Source of the DNA: Phlebiopsis flavidoalba
Taxonomy: Eukaryota > Basidiomycota > Agaricomycetes > Polyporales > Phanerochaetaceae
Length of the DNA: 64,000 bases
Assembly: GCA_035772785.1 (NCBI GenBank)
Contig: JAOCPU010000031.1
Location: 186,001 to 250,000 of the forward strand
Direction: 5' to 3'
Position 1 is the stretch's first letter, and the number at the start of each line of letters is the position of its first letter. Below, one piece after another: positions 1 to 11,602 of this stretch. The notes beneath the pieces were generated by a model. That model was not told the origin of the DNA. It ran no database searches and was given only the letters and a program-made list of their open reading frames with translations. The position numbers were made by a program, and so were the translations under genes.

Positions 1-1253
1 GGAGGATGGAATGACGCACCAGCTCATGTCTCTGCACGGGCGCACTCCCGCGAACGTCAAAACGCCACAGCGCAAGCAAGCCTTCGGCGATTATGTCTCC
101 GTTCCCCAACGCGCCTTCGCCGAGCATCGTGCGCCCCGTCGACGCCTCCCGCTCATGGTCAGCCTCCGCCAGTCTTTGCCCCCTCCCCCGCGTCCCGGGT
201 AGTGTACAACAACGAGCTCCGCCACCACCGCAAGGGCACGTCTACCACCACCGCCTGGGCCAGGCCAGTATCCTCCTCAAGGAGGACCGCCAGGGCACCA
301 AGGGATGATGCAGCCTCCACCGTCTGAGAATGATGTCTCCCCCCACAAGGCCCTGGTCTTGCTCGTGGGCCTCCACCCCAGGGACAGTTCGCCGCACCTC
401 CACCACGCGCGGCCACGTCCCTCAGCAGACTCCCCGCTGGCACCCACGCACCTCCCTCCCGGTCCACCCCCCATGCGCGGCACGCCGTCTCCGGCCTTTG
501 CTAGGGCCACGCCGCACCGCCATCCCCAGTCAGGCCCGTATGCGCCCACCACCAGGCGTCTCAGTCGTTCGCCCCACCACCGCCGCAGGGAGGATTCGCG
601 CCTCCACCGCAACAAGGATTCGCGCCGCCGCCCCACGCAGGGCCCACCAGGCGCAGGGCCGCTGCCTCCTATGGCCCCGCCTCCTGGTCCAGGCCAAGCG
701 ACGCCGTCTGCTCCACCCCTCCTAGAGCGAAGCCCGGACCTCCTCAGCCCCAAATATCGTACGTCCTCGCTATGAGGTGTTTTGACGGCCTGCTGATGAC
801 ACCTCAATAGCGCCTGGTGACCGGAGTCACATCCCTGAGCACCTGAAGCCGGTCTTTGTCGTGATCTCGCAACAGCTCGATATTGTCAAGCAGACGACGC
901 CGGTCAGTAAAGCTATATTTGGGCACCGTCACACCTCCTGACCTTTCGCTCGCAGCCCCAGCAAAAGCGTCTCGCCGATGACTTGGAGCGCCGCATCAAC
1001 CCTCTCTTCGACGCTCTCAACTGCGAGACGCTGTCGAAGGGTGTTTGCGACCAGCTTCTTGTTTTGACACGCGGTGAGTGGTTTTAGAACTAACCTTGCG
1101 AACTGTGGGTTGATTTCCTGTGTCAGCCATGGAAGGCACGGGACCGCGAGTCCGCTCTGGCGATCCACATCGAACTACTCAGGACAGGTTCCTTGACGGA
1201 CGGACATCGGCATGTGGATGGCTGGCGTCAAGCAGCTCATCATGCGGCTGTAA
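1..1253 (+). CDS. SEC31: SEC31, COPII outer-coat subunit, C-terminal part
   Basis: Sec31 forms the outer cage of COPII vesicles with Sec13 at ER exit sites. Only the 3' part is in the window; the WD40 and Sec13-binding regions would lie to the left. About positions 180-760 encode a low-complexity Pro/Gln-rich linker. The conserved C-terminal helical domain follows: SHIPEHLKPVF (826 onward), an intron at 903-955, then DDLERRINPLFDALNCETL, an intron at about 1074-1126, and a last exon with RESALAIHIELL and GMWMAGVKQLIMRL before the TAA at 1251-1253. This order and ending are typical of fungal Sec31. The linker changes frame several times, and the last exon needs two one-base corrections (after ATGGAAG near 1133 and at GGACGGAC near 1203). 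The domain identity is seen directly; whether the indels are real or assembly error is open. Confidence 0.85.
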
Positions 1254-2480
1254 GCTCTCCGTCCGTCGTATGCATGCGATTGCCTACGGCACCAAAAGCG
1301 TCTTCGTACCCGTATATACTGCACTTGTAGCAAATGTTCACGCGTAGAGTCTGGACTCGAGGTAGAATTGTATGGAACTCCTTTTAGTACGATCTTAACA
1401 AATATGACTGAGTGCGAAGTGACATGCACTGGGCACTTCTGAGCTTCTGTAACGAAGGCATACTGTTCGAGTGTCTCTAATTGCATGCGACAGTAGGCGC
1501 GAACTCTTCTGCGAGCACCACGGGCGCCTATACTGGCACAGACCTTGTCCCCCGTCCATCGCATGCTAAATTGGTTTCGTACATCCACGGGTCCTCACGA
1601 CGATGCAGGTCGATGGCTCGGTGCTTATGTCGGCGTGAACTACAAAAGGTATATAAGAACAGTTCAAATTGACCCGATACCATGGCCAGTGGCTGGTATT
1701 AAAACAAATAAGCATTTAGAAACCAGCACTGCGACGTGTTCGTTGTACTTGTCAGCCTCTGCCTCTGGCTCTTCCAGCGTGCAGAGGCACACGACAAATG
1801 GCTAGCCGCACAAGAGCTTAGAATAAGCCAGGTATCCGTTCTTCGCGGTCTTACTTCTTCGCCGTACTTGTACTCGAGCCAGGTGGCCGTGACATCGTTT
1901 AAACGACTTCATAGCAGCTGCACTGAGCATTATCGTTGATCGAAGCAAGCCCCTATTCTATCCCCTCATCCTCTCCACGAATCTCCGCCATTGTCTTGCA
2001 GACCCACCATGTCAGCATGCAAGGCGAGAGCTGAAAGTTCAAGCTGCGACGTGAGCGCGTCAGACAGCTAGAACACTAGACGGGAGCAGGAATAGCGGAA
2101 GATCTTCGAGACCTCGCCATGACACCCGCTCAGTACGCTGCTATCTACTGCGCAAGACCTTCCGAGAGCGTGCAGACGGAGTTCACGGACCTGGATGGGC
2201 TGAGCTGGGAGTTGTGAGAGTGCGGCCACGGCAAATCCAGTTGAGAGGAAAACCTGTGGGACGTCGCTTAGCCGCTTTTCTCTTATTCAAGGTTGGCTGA
2301 AGCTTATGACTGCCAAGGGGGAGCACAAACGAGGAACGCGGCAATCATGGCACGAGCATAACGCCGTCACGGAGAAGAGTAAGAACAAGATAGAACGAAG
2401 GAGGGCCCATAGCGCTATAAAGCGTTCATGTGAGGCTCCCACGTCGGGAGCACTACGATTCGGCTGAAGTGCTACCACCT
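1254..2480. other. no gene recognised downstream of SEC31
   Basis: Mixed-composition sequence with only short open frames on both strands and no recognisable domain. A Lys/Arg-rich open stretch on the plus strand (about 2290-2440) is followed by stops. I see no tRNA, inverted-repeat terminus or convincing promoter. Confidence 0.3.
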
Positions 2481-3230
2481 AGTTATGCCATTGTCCAGGA
2501 CGCGGAAACCTTCTCGTAATCATTCACCGCTCTGGAGCGCACCTACGCCACCGCCACCCCTTACGACGAGCGTTCCGCGAATCGCGTCCCGTAATCCTCC
2601 TCAGCCGGTCGATGACGGTTCAGACGTACGTACCCTCACCGCCGCGGCGATACCTGGAGAAGACAACCAAGATCTCTCCCGCCCACGCCAACCATTCAGC
2701 TGTAGCTCCATGATCCTCGTGCGGCTGCCGGATGATAGTTGATGCAGGTGGCAGAGGACGGTCGGTCGCAGCTTCGGGAAAGTGCGAAGACGCGTTCGGC
2801 ACTTCCCCCGCCTTCTTCGCTCCATGTCCATTGGTCCGACCTCTTCTAACTCCGACCCCGACAAAGAGAGCATATGTCACTACATCTAGTCCATGGGCAG
2901 GACCTCGGCGCGGTCGAGTTCCTTACTGAGCCCGATATCGATGACGGCCTCCGCCGACAGCTTCCTCGGCGTCACAACAACGTCCTCGGCGACCTCGGTA
3001 CACCAGCTCGACGAGACCTACGTCCACGCGGGCTCTCAAGATCAGCTCCTCACAATCTGCATGCTGATCTGGCATCGCAGAGTCCCCACTCACCCATTCC
3101 TCGCCCGGGTCATCCCGGCGGCTCCGGGCCCAGGCTCTCTACTAATATGAATATACACTTCTGGGGTGTCCCCTTCCTGTGGGCTTCGCGCCCCGATTTT
3201 TTATGGGCTCTAAGCCATGAAGGGAGCTAG
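2481..3230 (+). CDS. possible Ser/Pro-rich gene fragment
   Basis: Several overlapping plus-strand open stretches are Ser/Pro/Thr-rich. One begins at a Met near 2822 (MSIGPTSSNSDPDKESI) and continues after one stop to about 3150 with many Ser residues. A possible donor, GTACGTACC, sits near 2629. No family is recognised, the frame is broken repeatedly, and the minus strand is also partly open. It could be the disordered part of a gene with indels, or non-coding GC-rich DNA. Confidence 0.2.
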
Positions 3231-3299
3231 GTAACGAAGCCCGCGCGCAGCCTAGCGTTAGGCGACGCCATGTGGGTGTGATGGGGACCCAGTGGCACT

Positions 3300-6200
3300 T
3301 CACCTGTAAAGCTTTTCATCATGTGAACAGTGTTTCGTCCTAGCAGATGTCAGATTACTAGTAAAAAGGCATGGCTGCTGTTCGACATAGTATTGCACTC
3401 TTGTCAATGCATTCACATGTATCATCAGGTGTATGGTGGTCTAATAGCTAAATTCTTCCTGTTTCAAATTCTTGAGTTGAAAACTCTCATGAGGTGATGT
3501 TTGAACTTTGACGCATATGTCGATGCTCGATTCTTCTTTGCAGTCAAGATTACTAATTTCAAGTCTCTAAATATTCTTGAAATCTTCTATTTAATACCTA
3601 AACATTGATGCGTGTCAGTCTTTATCTATGGCTTAAACATCTCCTTTTGTTCTAAACCACTATCGTTTGACTCTCGAATGCTATCTTCATTATATGTGTC
3701 TCTTTCTGAGTACCATCCCCACAGCATTGTAACTGTTGACACCTTTGTATTTTATCCTCTCCCTTCTCCTTCAAAAAGAAAGCCTCTACTTTATCAAACT
3801 TCTACCTATCGCATCCAATCCATCATCCTTAGTTGGGGTGTGTAGGTTGAGTTGTCTTCTCTTTAGGTACCAAGAGCTAGAAGTATGTTTCTGATTATCA
3901 TACATAGTGTAGGGATAGTGGTCCTTCAAGTAAATAGTGTTTTAACCACTACAAGTAGCCTACACATAGCCAGGCCATGCTCCTATTATTAATTGGCAGT
4001 TACGATAACCAATTATTAAATAATCCGTCACCAAGCTTACAAAAGAGGGCCACTACTGAATATTGATGGATTATACGCAGTTGATAAGGCTGGCGATTAC
4101 TCTTCGATAATTAATGTCTTCTTAATGTCGTATTTGTGGGCCCTGCACTACTGTATGTGTGGTAGACAATCTGTCCAGTGGGTTTGACTGTTGTCGAGTG
4201 TCGGCTGAGAATGGAACTCCTGCCATGGCATTGATATGATTTTCTTGGATCACGTGGAGAAGCTACCAGGCCACCAATGTGCAGGTTTTCGGGCTGGAGA
4301 GAGTTATAAATGCAGTTATCAAATAAGCCACAAGGTAAATGTCGGATCTTCATCATTACTCTTCCATAAAGTGTGAGGTGTTTGCACCTAAAGTGTCTAA
4401 AAAGGTTTAGCATATATAAAAATATGAGGATCATATGCTTACTGTGCAAACATAAAGTATTTCTAAACTTTATCCGATCATGACAATATGTTTGGCCTTG
4501 GTCGCTTATACTTAAGTGACTAAGCCGGTGGAATTTTGATAATAAGTATCAACAACTCACATTGAGCAGTACCATTTTGTTTGGGAAGCACCCAACCCAC
4601 CAGAGATTGAAGTGAAATCATGTGGGGTTTTAATAAAACTCATCCGACAATCTTGTTGGTGTGTCCACTCCGTGGCACACCTCTACCAGCTTCTGGATAG
4701 TAAGTAGTCAAGGCGTTCCTGATCGATAATCCAGGCAATATCTATCAATATCAAAAGCATGAGCTAATATCTCACAGGTATCTGAAAATATTACTAAGCA
4801 TTAGTAAAAACATATATATATAGTTATTAAAGCTTACTGTATAATGGATTAGTGCCAAAAGTAATAACATTACTTTTTACTGAATACCTAAACCAAAGCT
4901 GTAATGAATGCTAGTGTCAATAATTTTTATCAAAGTGAGTAAGCTCAAAAATTTTACGTAGCCACGAAGTGTTCAGTAAACTGTACAAATGACTTGAATT
5001 TCATGCTTTTTCCACTTACTCCAATAATTTGTAGTTTTTCTCCTATTGTCCAATTTTGGAATGATAGAAAGCAGTTTTGAATTCTACTGGCACTCAAAGC
5101 TACACACAAGCCTTCGATGCAATAGATTTCTGTGTCCTAGAAGCTTTTAAGTTAATATAAATTTAATAAAACAAAGTGTTTGCGCTAACTTTGACGCTGT
5201 GACAAAAGATAATGCCAGTATGTTTTGGTATGCTTTTGCAGTATAAATGTAACAATATTTGCTGAGCACATGTTTAGATGATAATTTTAATGCCACCATT
5301 GAAAGAAAGATTTTTTCTATATAAAGGGGCATTGAAAAATAATGCAGCATTTTGCAAATGAGCTGTAATTATATTAGCCTTATTACCTATTTATAAGTAA
5401 AAAAAATTACTTTTTGAAATAGCAGCTAAAAGCATGAATCAGACCAAAATTGGACTTATAATTTCAAGCTTATAAACTTTACCTTCACCGTTAAAAAATC
5501 TGCGTAGCTTTTAAATTTGAAGAGCTAATGCTTTTCAGGAGGCATATCAGTGTTGGGTAGCTGTAGTTGCAGTGTGAAAGGAATGTGTGTGCAACTTGTC
5601 ATATTGTATCATAAAGTCTAAATAGAGTAAGAGATATCCTTGATTTAAATAAATAAACTTACTTCAAGCCAATTGGCATGATTTTTCTATATAAGCAAAA
5701 ATTAGAAAGTTATTCCACTGATGAAGAAAAGTAATTACCTAAATGACTGTGACTATTTCTATTATATTATGTGCTTCGTCAAGAACAAATCTTGCTATAT
5801 ATGTATTTAAAAAAATAACGATATATTTAATTTAACTCTAAGCACTCACCATAATAAGCCTTGTTTGAGCTAGCAGTACCAATTTCTCAAATATGTTGCT
5901 TGTTGTGGAGAACAACATTTCAGGCTATATATGTAATGTTGGTAAGGAAAATAATAAAGTGGGATGTTTTCTTACTGCCAAATATAATAGTTTGAAAGTT
6001 GGATCTGTGAATTAGGGCCATCAATGAGCATGTTTCCAGCTCATGGTATACTTTGCCCAATGATCATGGTAGTGGGCCGATTAGTTGACTGATGACAGCA
6101 TCCTTTGGCAGGCACTGAATAAAATAATTATATTCTGGTTTTTTAAGCTAGCACAAAATGTATACCTCCAAGTTCTTCCCACCATTGTGTTGTTTGGTCA

Positions 6201-6850
6201 ACCTGGCACATATATAAATTTTGTAAATATTTTAGAATAAATGAAAAGAGCGGAATTTACCATTAATGAAATGAGTGGTGGAGAGAACCACTGTTATTCC
6301 TTTTGATAACGTGTGGGTAGAGTTGATATGTCAGAGATTTTCCACCGCCTAATAAATGATTAACTTCATTAAGCCTGAGATAATAAGCATATTAGCGCAG
6401 ACTGTGGGAGTATAGATATGATGCTCTTGGTTGTCCAATGAGGCATTGCAGATGCTACCTAATAATCCTTCTCACAATCATTATGTAGATTAATCCAAAC
6501 TATACAACTTACCCCCGCTGACAGTGTAATCGGAAACTTTGTATTTTGAACCTTGTCCTTAAACACTCCTCTAGCTCTTCTGTCCATGGAAATATATCAT
6601 TCATATAGTCTACATTATTTGTGTTGCCCCCATGACAGTATCATCAGTGACAATCCTGAGCCAGAAAGCATGAGCATTGATCAGCTTTGATAAAGATTTA
6701 CAACCTGTCCACCTCATTTTCCTCATCCACGGTGAGAGTGGTCTCCCTGCTGAATGCAACCGGTGTCACAGCTCCCATGCCGTCATCTACAACCAGTTGC
6801 TCATAAACAGACTTGATGCGCCAAAATAGTCAATGCTCATGAGCTGCTAA
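3300..6850. other. AT-rich island without a supported gene
   Basis: Composition changes sharply from GC-rich to AT-rich at about 3.3-3.5 kb and back at about 6.85 kb. Stops are frequent in all frames. The longest minus-strand open stretches (4111-4449, 5147-5350) resemble no family I know. A minus-strand stretch around 6480-6600 reads for a few dozen codons and could be relic coding sequence. Terminal inverted repeats or LTRs were not found. It may be a decayed transposon or an AT-rich structural region. Confidence 0.5.
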
Positions 6851-7127
6851 CTGGGTAATTGCAAGAAACAGTCACCATCAAAAATCCTCATCTTCATCAT
6901 CATGCATATCCATATGGTTGAGCGCTGCTCACGTATGATAAGCTCTGAATTCGGCACGGTTGTAGTTCGCACATCGTCTTTTTGCATTGGGGCTAATCGA
7001 TCGACGAGTAAGCAGCGAGTGGTACGCGGAAGACCTGACTCGCACGCGCGGCCGCGTCGTCGGAAGCGCCGCACCGCTCTCCTCGCCCCCACCGAACCAC
7101 CACCACCACCACCACCTCACCACCCGT

Positions 7128-8414
7128 ATGCCCTTCGGCGAGGTCGTCTGCGGCGGCGCCCGGGTAGCGGCACAAATCGACATACTGCTACGGCAAACAC
7201 CAGCTGTTCACCGCCCTCGGCCGCCCGCTCGCGATCGTGAACCTCGACGCGCCGGCGAACGACGCGCTGCCGTACCCGTGCGCGGTCGACCTCGCGGGCC
7301 TCGTCAACGCTCAGAGGACCGCGATGGACGCGCACGGGCTCGGGCCCGAACGGCGCGATGCTGTTTCTGTATGGAGTACCTCGAGGCGAATTTCGACTGG
7401 CTCGAGGAGCGGCTGCGTGCGCTCGGGGATGAGACCTTATGTGCTGTTTGACCTACCCGGCCAGGTCGAGCTCAGCACGAATCATGAGAGTGTGCGGAGG
7501 ATTGTGCGCAGGCTCACGCGCGGGGGATTCAGGGTGCGTGGGACTTGCTTCGCTGTAGGTCTGACCCAGGACTGACACAGGCCGGCGCGTGCTAGCTAGC
7601 GGCCGTACATCTGTGCGATGCGCATAGAGGGACGGACGCGTCGAAGTTCATCTCGGTACTCATGCTCTCGCTCCGCGCGATGCTGCATCTGGAGCTGCCA
7701 CATGTGAATGTGCTATCCAAGGTGGACTCTCATAAAGCAGTATGGCGACTTAGGTGCGTCCCCCGCCTCTGGGCCTCGACGCAAAAATTCGCATGCACTA
7801 AGTTTTCGTAGACTTCAACCCTTGACTTTTACACCGAAGTTCAAGACCTTTCATACCTCGAGAATGCTCTATCGTCCACCTCACCTCGGTTCAAAGCACT
7901 TAACATGGCGATATGCTCGCTAATCGAAGACTTTGGCCTTGTGGGGGGGTTCGAGACTCTCGCCGTAGAGGTACGTGTGACCATGTGTGTAGCCCTTCCT
8001 TCGCTCACTTAACACATCCAGGACAAAGAGTCTATGCTACACCTCACGCGCATGATCGACAAAGCAAACGGCTGCGTTATTCGTACCGCCTGCAAACGCA
8101 CAGCTCCCGCCAGACGCAAGTGGACAACCCCGCCGCGCCGCCAAGTCAACGACCGAATGAACACGGGCTTTTCTCGAGCGCGATGGGCGCCGTGCGCGGC
8201 CCGAGAAGCGACGTCCGAGACGTGCAAGAGCGGTGGATCGAACGCGCGGGATGAATACGACGCATGGGAGAAGACGCAGTGGAGGAAGGAGGGTTTGGCG
8301 GTGCAAGAGGAGGCGATGAAGAGCCAGATCCGGCAGAGGGGTGGTGGGATAAGGGTGAAGGCGATACGCAGATGGATTCATCTGCATAAAATTACTAGGG
8401 TTCATGTATTATAG
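7128..8414 (+). CDS. GPN2: GPN-loop GTPase 2 (Gpn2/YOR262W family)
   Basis: Gpn2 is an essential cytoplasmic GTPase needed for assembly and nuclear import of RNA polymerases. The start at 7128 reads MPFGEVVCG. The P-loop follows as GAPGSG then [16 protein letters not shown] across a small indel near 7170. AIVNLD (with one extra codon), the family's Gly-Pro-Asn loop (GPNGAMLF), [26 protein letters not shown] (G3), [24 protein letters not shown] (G4), [28 protein letters not shown] and a charged C-terminal tail ([16 protein letters not shown]) come in family order. At least one intron is evident near 7535-7583. Reading all of these needs several frame switches, although every motif is intact at residue level. 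The exact stop is uncertain because the last in-frame stop (8412-8414) gives an unusual tail. Confidence 0.9.
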
Positions 8415-8629
8415 CTCTGTAGCACTGCCAATTATATTTCTAGGATACATCACTACAGCAAATCTAACCGTGTTTTTTTTTTGTATATGCAATGTGATCG
8501 CGCTCGCAGGACGCGGCATCGGAATATGGGCGGCAAATTTTTGTCTTCGCCTTCGTGGCGTCGCCGCATCAGGCCGCTCGGCGACGCGCCTTCCTTCTCA
8601 TACCCCACCACCACCTCCCAACTCAAAAT

Positions 8630-9443
8630 GCCCCCCTCCGCAAGCAAGCAGCACTGCACCCACCACACCCACCACGCCTCCAACACTCAACATTCTCCCC
8701 AAAGCCAAATCCGACCCCTTACCGCCCTGGTGTTCCCATCTCCCTCGTACGCACACAACTCCCGCCGCACGGCACACTGCTAACGCAACCACAGCTCGCA
8801 CCACTAACAACCGCAGCACTCGCCGTGCCCCTCGTGCTTCTTAAACGACACCGCGCGAACGCGCTCAAGGGCACACTCACCGCCCCGCCCCGTCGCACCG
8901 CGTCCGTCGGCGGGTTCGTCCCTGCGCCCCTGCCGCGCGTCGTCGCTCCGGTATCTGCTCCGGCATCGGTATCGGCGGCACCTAGGGCGCGCGCCGGTGG
9001 ACGAGTTCAATGGGGCGGTGTATGGTGCGAAGGCGTTTGGGTATGCCAACGCTTCTCGTGACGGCGGGTGCGTTGGGCGTCGGGTGGGGTGTGAAGAGCG
9101 CTATGGGCGTGCGGGACGTGAGTCTTCGTATTTCTGACGTCTAGAGACTAGCAGTGCTGAGAGTGCACAGACGCAGGAGTTTGCACCAACGCATGCGCGA
9201 GATCGTGCGCACGCGTATGCCCGTGGTTCTCGGAGCGGCTGCACGTGCGCTCGGCGAAGACGAGGTCGAGCCGGCCGACTCTGCGCTGGGCGGGGCATCG
9301 GTAGGAGTGGGCGTGGCCAGATGCGGAGCGAAGGTTGAGTGCGGCGTATGAGACGGGTGGGTTTCTCTGGCTGGGCGCGGGTTGCGCTGCAGGAGCTTGA
9401 GGCGGAGGGGCGGGCGGAGCGGCAGCGGAGAGGGCAGCAGTAG
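8630..9443 (+). CDS. TMEM242-like (DUF1358) mitochondrial membrane protein, probable
   Basis: The start at 8630 (MPPSASK) is followed by a Pro/Thr-rich N-terminus. A clear intron runs about 8730-8801, with CTAAC before its CAG. Exon 2 has a hydrophobic stretch (LTTAALAVPLVLLKRHR) and then, after a frame shift, FNGAVYGAKAFGYA and a second membrane segment, TLLVTAGALGVGWGVKSAMG. A second intron begins near 9118 (GTGAGTC). The last exon reads RMREIVRTRMPV and WPDAERRLSAAYETGGF, with a basic tail ending at TAG 9441-9443. Two membrane helices with a short matrix-side tail fit fungal TMEM242/DUF1358 proteins, which I associate with respiratory-complex or ATP-synthase assembly. This assignment is from memory of the pattern only; a generic small two-helix membrane protein is the alternative. 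Confidence 0.45.
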
Positions 9444-10568
9444 CTGTGGTGGTGGTGTCGGGCTGGTGTACGTGGTTATTTTCTCTCTAATAGAATAGGG
9501 ACATGTGCTCGAAGCAATAGTGTCCGAACGCATGCTACTCAACGTCATTTAGCATCAAGGACTCCGGTCAATGTTTATCTCAGTCACCATTAATGTTGCG
9601 CATGAAACCTCGCATACATCAGAACCCACGCTCTACCTTCATAACTCTCATAGGCGACCCCTCCAACCCCATTTATCAGGCACCATGTCAGAGCCGCTCT
9701 CGGCAGTGCGCACACCGTGTATACATTGGTGTGTAATATGTGCCTATAACTGCCACAATCTGACGGCTTTTAGAGGCTTCTCCCATTCGCTTGTAAAGCA
9801 ATCAACCATCGGGATGACATAGTCAATGTACACAACCGACTTTTGGCCAACGCCACATGAAAACAGCGTATACACGGGGTATCCGCATTACTTCGCCACC
9901 TCTATCCTCGTACTGGGCTCATAGCAGCCGTAATTCGCGAAACACTGTACCCTTCCACGCAATCCATGAACTCGATGTCCACGAAAGCATCTGCGCCCAG
10001 TTCTGATAGTTTTCCTGTGACATAGGACCACTCACTCGTGGTTCGGTTCGTACCACTGTCCTCTCCTATCCTAACGACGCTTTTAGACGGCTTCCCAACT
10101 CGTTCCCTCTCTTGTGGGTCAATCAGACATGCTAGCCATCGCAGTACCAGTCATCACTCTCTGCGCCGATCTGATACGGTTTCACGGTTTACACACAAAC
10201 AGCGCATACACGGATTCACACCCGTCCGCGGGGCTCTGTGCATCAGACGGGGGTCCACACTTAACCTTTCACCATGACCATCCCTTGTCCATCCCATGCC
10301 ACGATACACTCCAACTTCTATCACCATCATTACATCCGAGTTCGCGCCACATACACATCGCTCCTTGCCTCGACAGTCCGCGCGTCACGACCTGTCGACG
10401 CCGGGCCGTCTCACTGCCCGCCTCCCACTTTAGCTGGCTCCCGCAAATCCAAGATTTACGGGCAATATTTCGCCAATATTCTGTCCATTGGCAAAATTGT
10501 AATCATGACAAAACAAGTCCGAGACCATGATCATGTGAAGCAATGCGAGACTCGGCGTTCCTGCAGAG
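9444..10568. other. intergenic, nothing recognised
   Basis: This lies between the 3' ends of a plus-strand and a minus-strand gene. Pyrimidine-rich stretches and short open frames on both strands show no domain. No tRNA or repeat termini were seen. Confidence 0.4.
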
Positions 10569-11602
10569 TCACAGAGTCGGCAACGCCACCGGACACAGCG
10601 CCTCCTCGAACGACGCATCAAAAAGCACGTCGACGTCGTCAAGCCCAAGGCCGTCGAGAGCGCTGGAGGATGTCGATGCCGAGGAGGAATCGGAAAAGGG
10701 GAGTATGCCGAGCTGAACAAACGCGAGCCGCTCCAGGGAACCTTCGCCTGCTCCTCAGCTACCCGAGTCGCCTCAGCCGCCACCAGCCGCCGCCTCGTGA
10801 CAACGCCGCCGGCCCTCGGCCTGTACCTCAGCCAACTCATTGCTACGCTCAACCTGGCGCTTGGTGAGCCTAGCCTCCTCGCTCTGGAGCTCGCGGAGCA
10901 CGGCATCGAGCCCGCGCTAGGCATTCCGCCTCGGGAGCGACCACATAGCTAAATCCGCCTCCGCGCGCCGCAGCCGCACCCGCAGCGCCCGCTCGCGCTC
11001 CTCGCCCGCTTTCTTCCAGCTCCGCGCGCACCCCCTCGAGCCTCGTCCCCTCCGCACTGAGAGCGCCCACGCACGCCGCCAAATACTCGTTCGACGCGGC
11101 GACGCTGGCGTTCTGCGCGCGCGCGGCCCTCGAGGTGCGCGTCGAGTGCGCGGGATAGGATCGCTATCTCTATAGACTCCTGCGCCGCCGCCGCGACCTT
11201 CGCCTCCGCTTCTGCGATCTGCGTCTCTGCGTGCCTCTGCCGTCTGGCTGCCGAGGCGTGCAGCGCGTCGTAGTGTTGCTTGTCCGCGCGCAGGCTGGCG
11301 AGGATCAGGTCTTTTCGCGCGCGGTGGTTGGCTGATTCTTGGTTGAAGACGCGCAGACGCGCGTCGTATGCGGCTTGCTTCGCGGTAACGTCTTCTTCCA
11401 GCGCGTCATGGGCAGCCTGCAGCTCGGCGATGCGGGTGGTGTTAGCGTCGATGGAGTGCTGGAGGGCGCGAGCGGCTCTGCGGCGTGGTCTTCCTGCGCG
11501 GACCTTTTGCCGAAGGTCAGGACAGGAACGAGAGGAGCAGGGACCATGGTGAATGGTGCAGGCGAGGAGTGTCGATAGGAGAAGCAGCTCAAGGACATTC
11601 AA
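10569..11602 (-). CDS. coiled-coil protein of unknown function
   Basis: The minus strand encodes a long Ala/Glu/Gln/Arg-rich stretch with heptad character (IAELQAAHDALEEDVTAKQ, RRQRHAETQIAEAEAKVAAA), open from about 11,560 to 11,120. After a frame shift it continues with YLAACVGALSAEGTRLEGV, more helix and an acidic tail (LDGLGLDDVDVLFDASFEEA) ending at the TGA at 10569-10571. I do not recognise the family; kinetochore, spindle-pole or trafficking coiled-coil proteins have similar layout. The start at 11602 gives a hydrophobic N-terminus and is uncertain. The open stretch and its amphipathic pattern are seen directly; any function is inference. Confidence 0.5.

Noticed and set aside
7081..7120. 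CACCACCAC tract as a minisatellite
   Set aside because: Only about 15 bases of triplet repetition; simple low complexity upstream of GPN2.
6929..7183. Trp/Val-rich minus-strand frames opposite the GPN2 leader
   Set aside because: They arise from CCACCACC repeats just before the GPN2 start and have no coding features.
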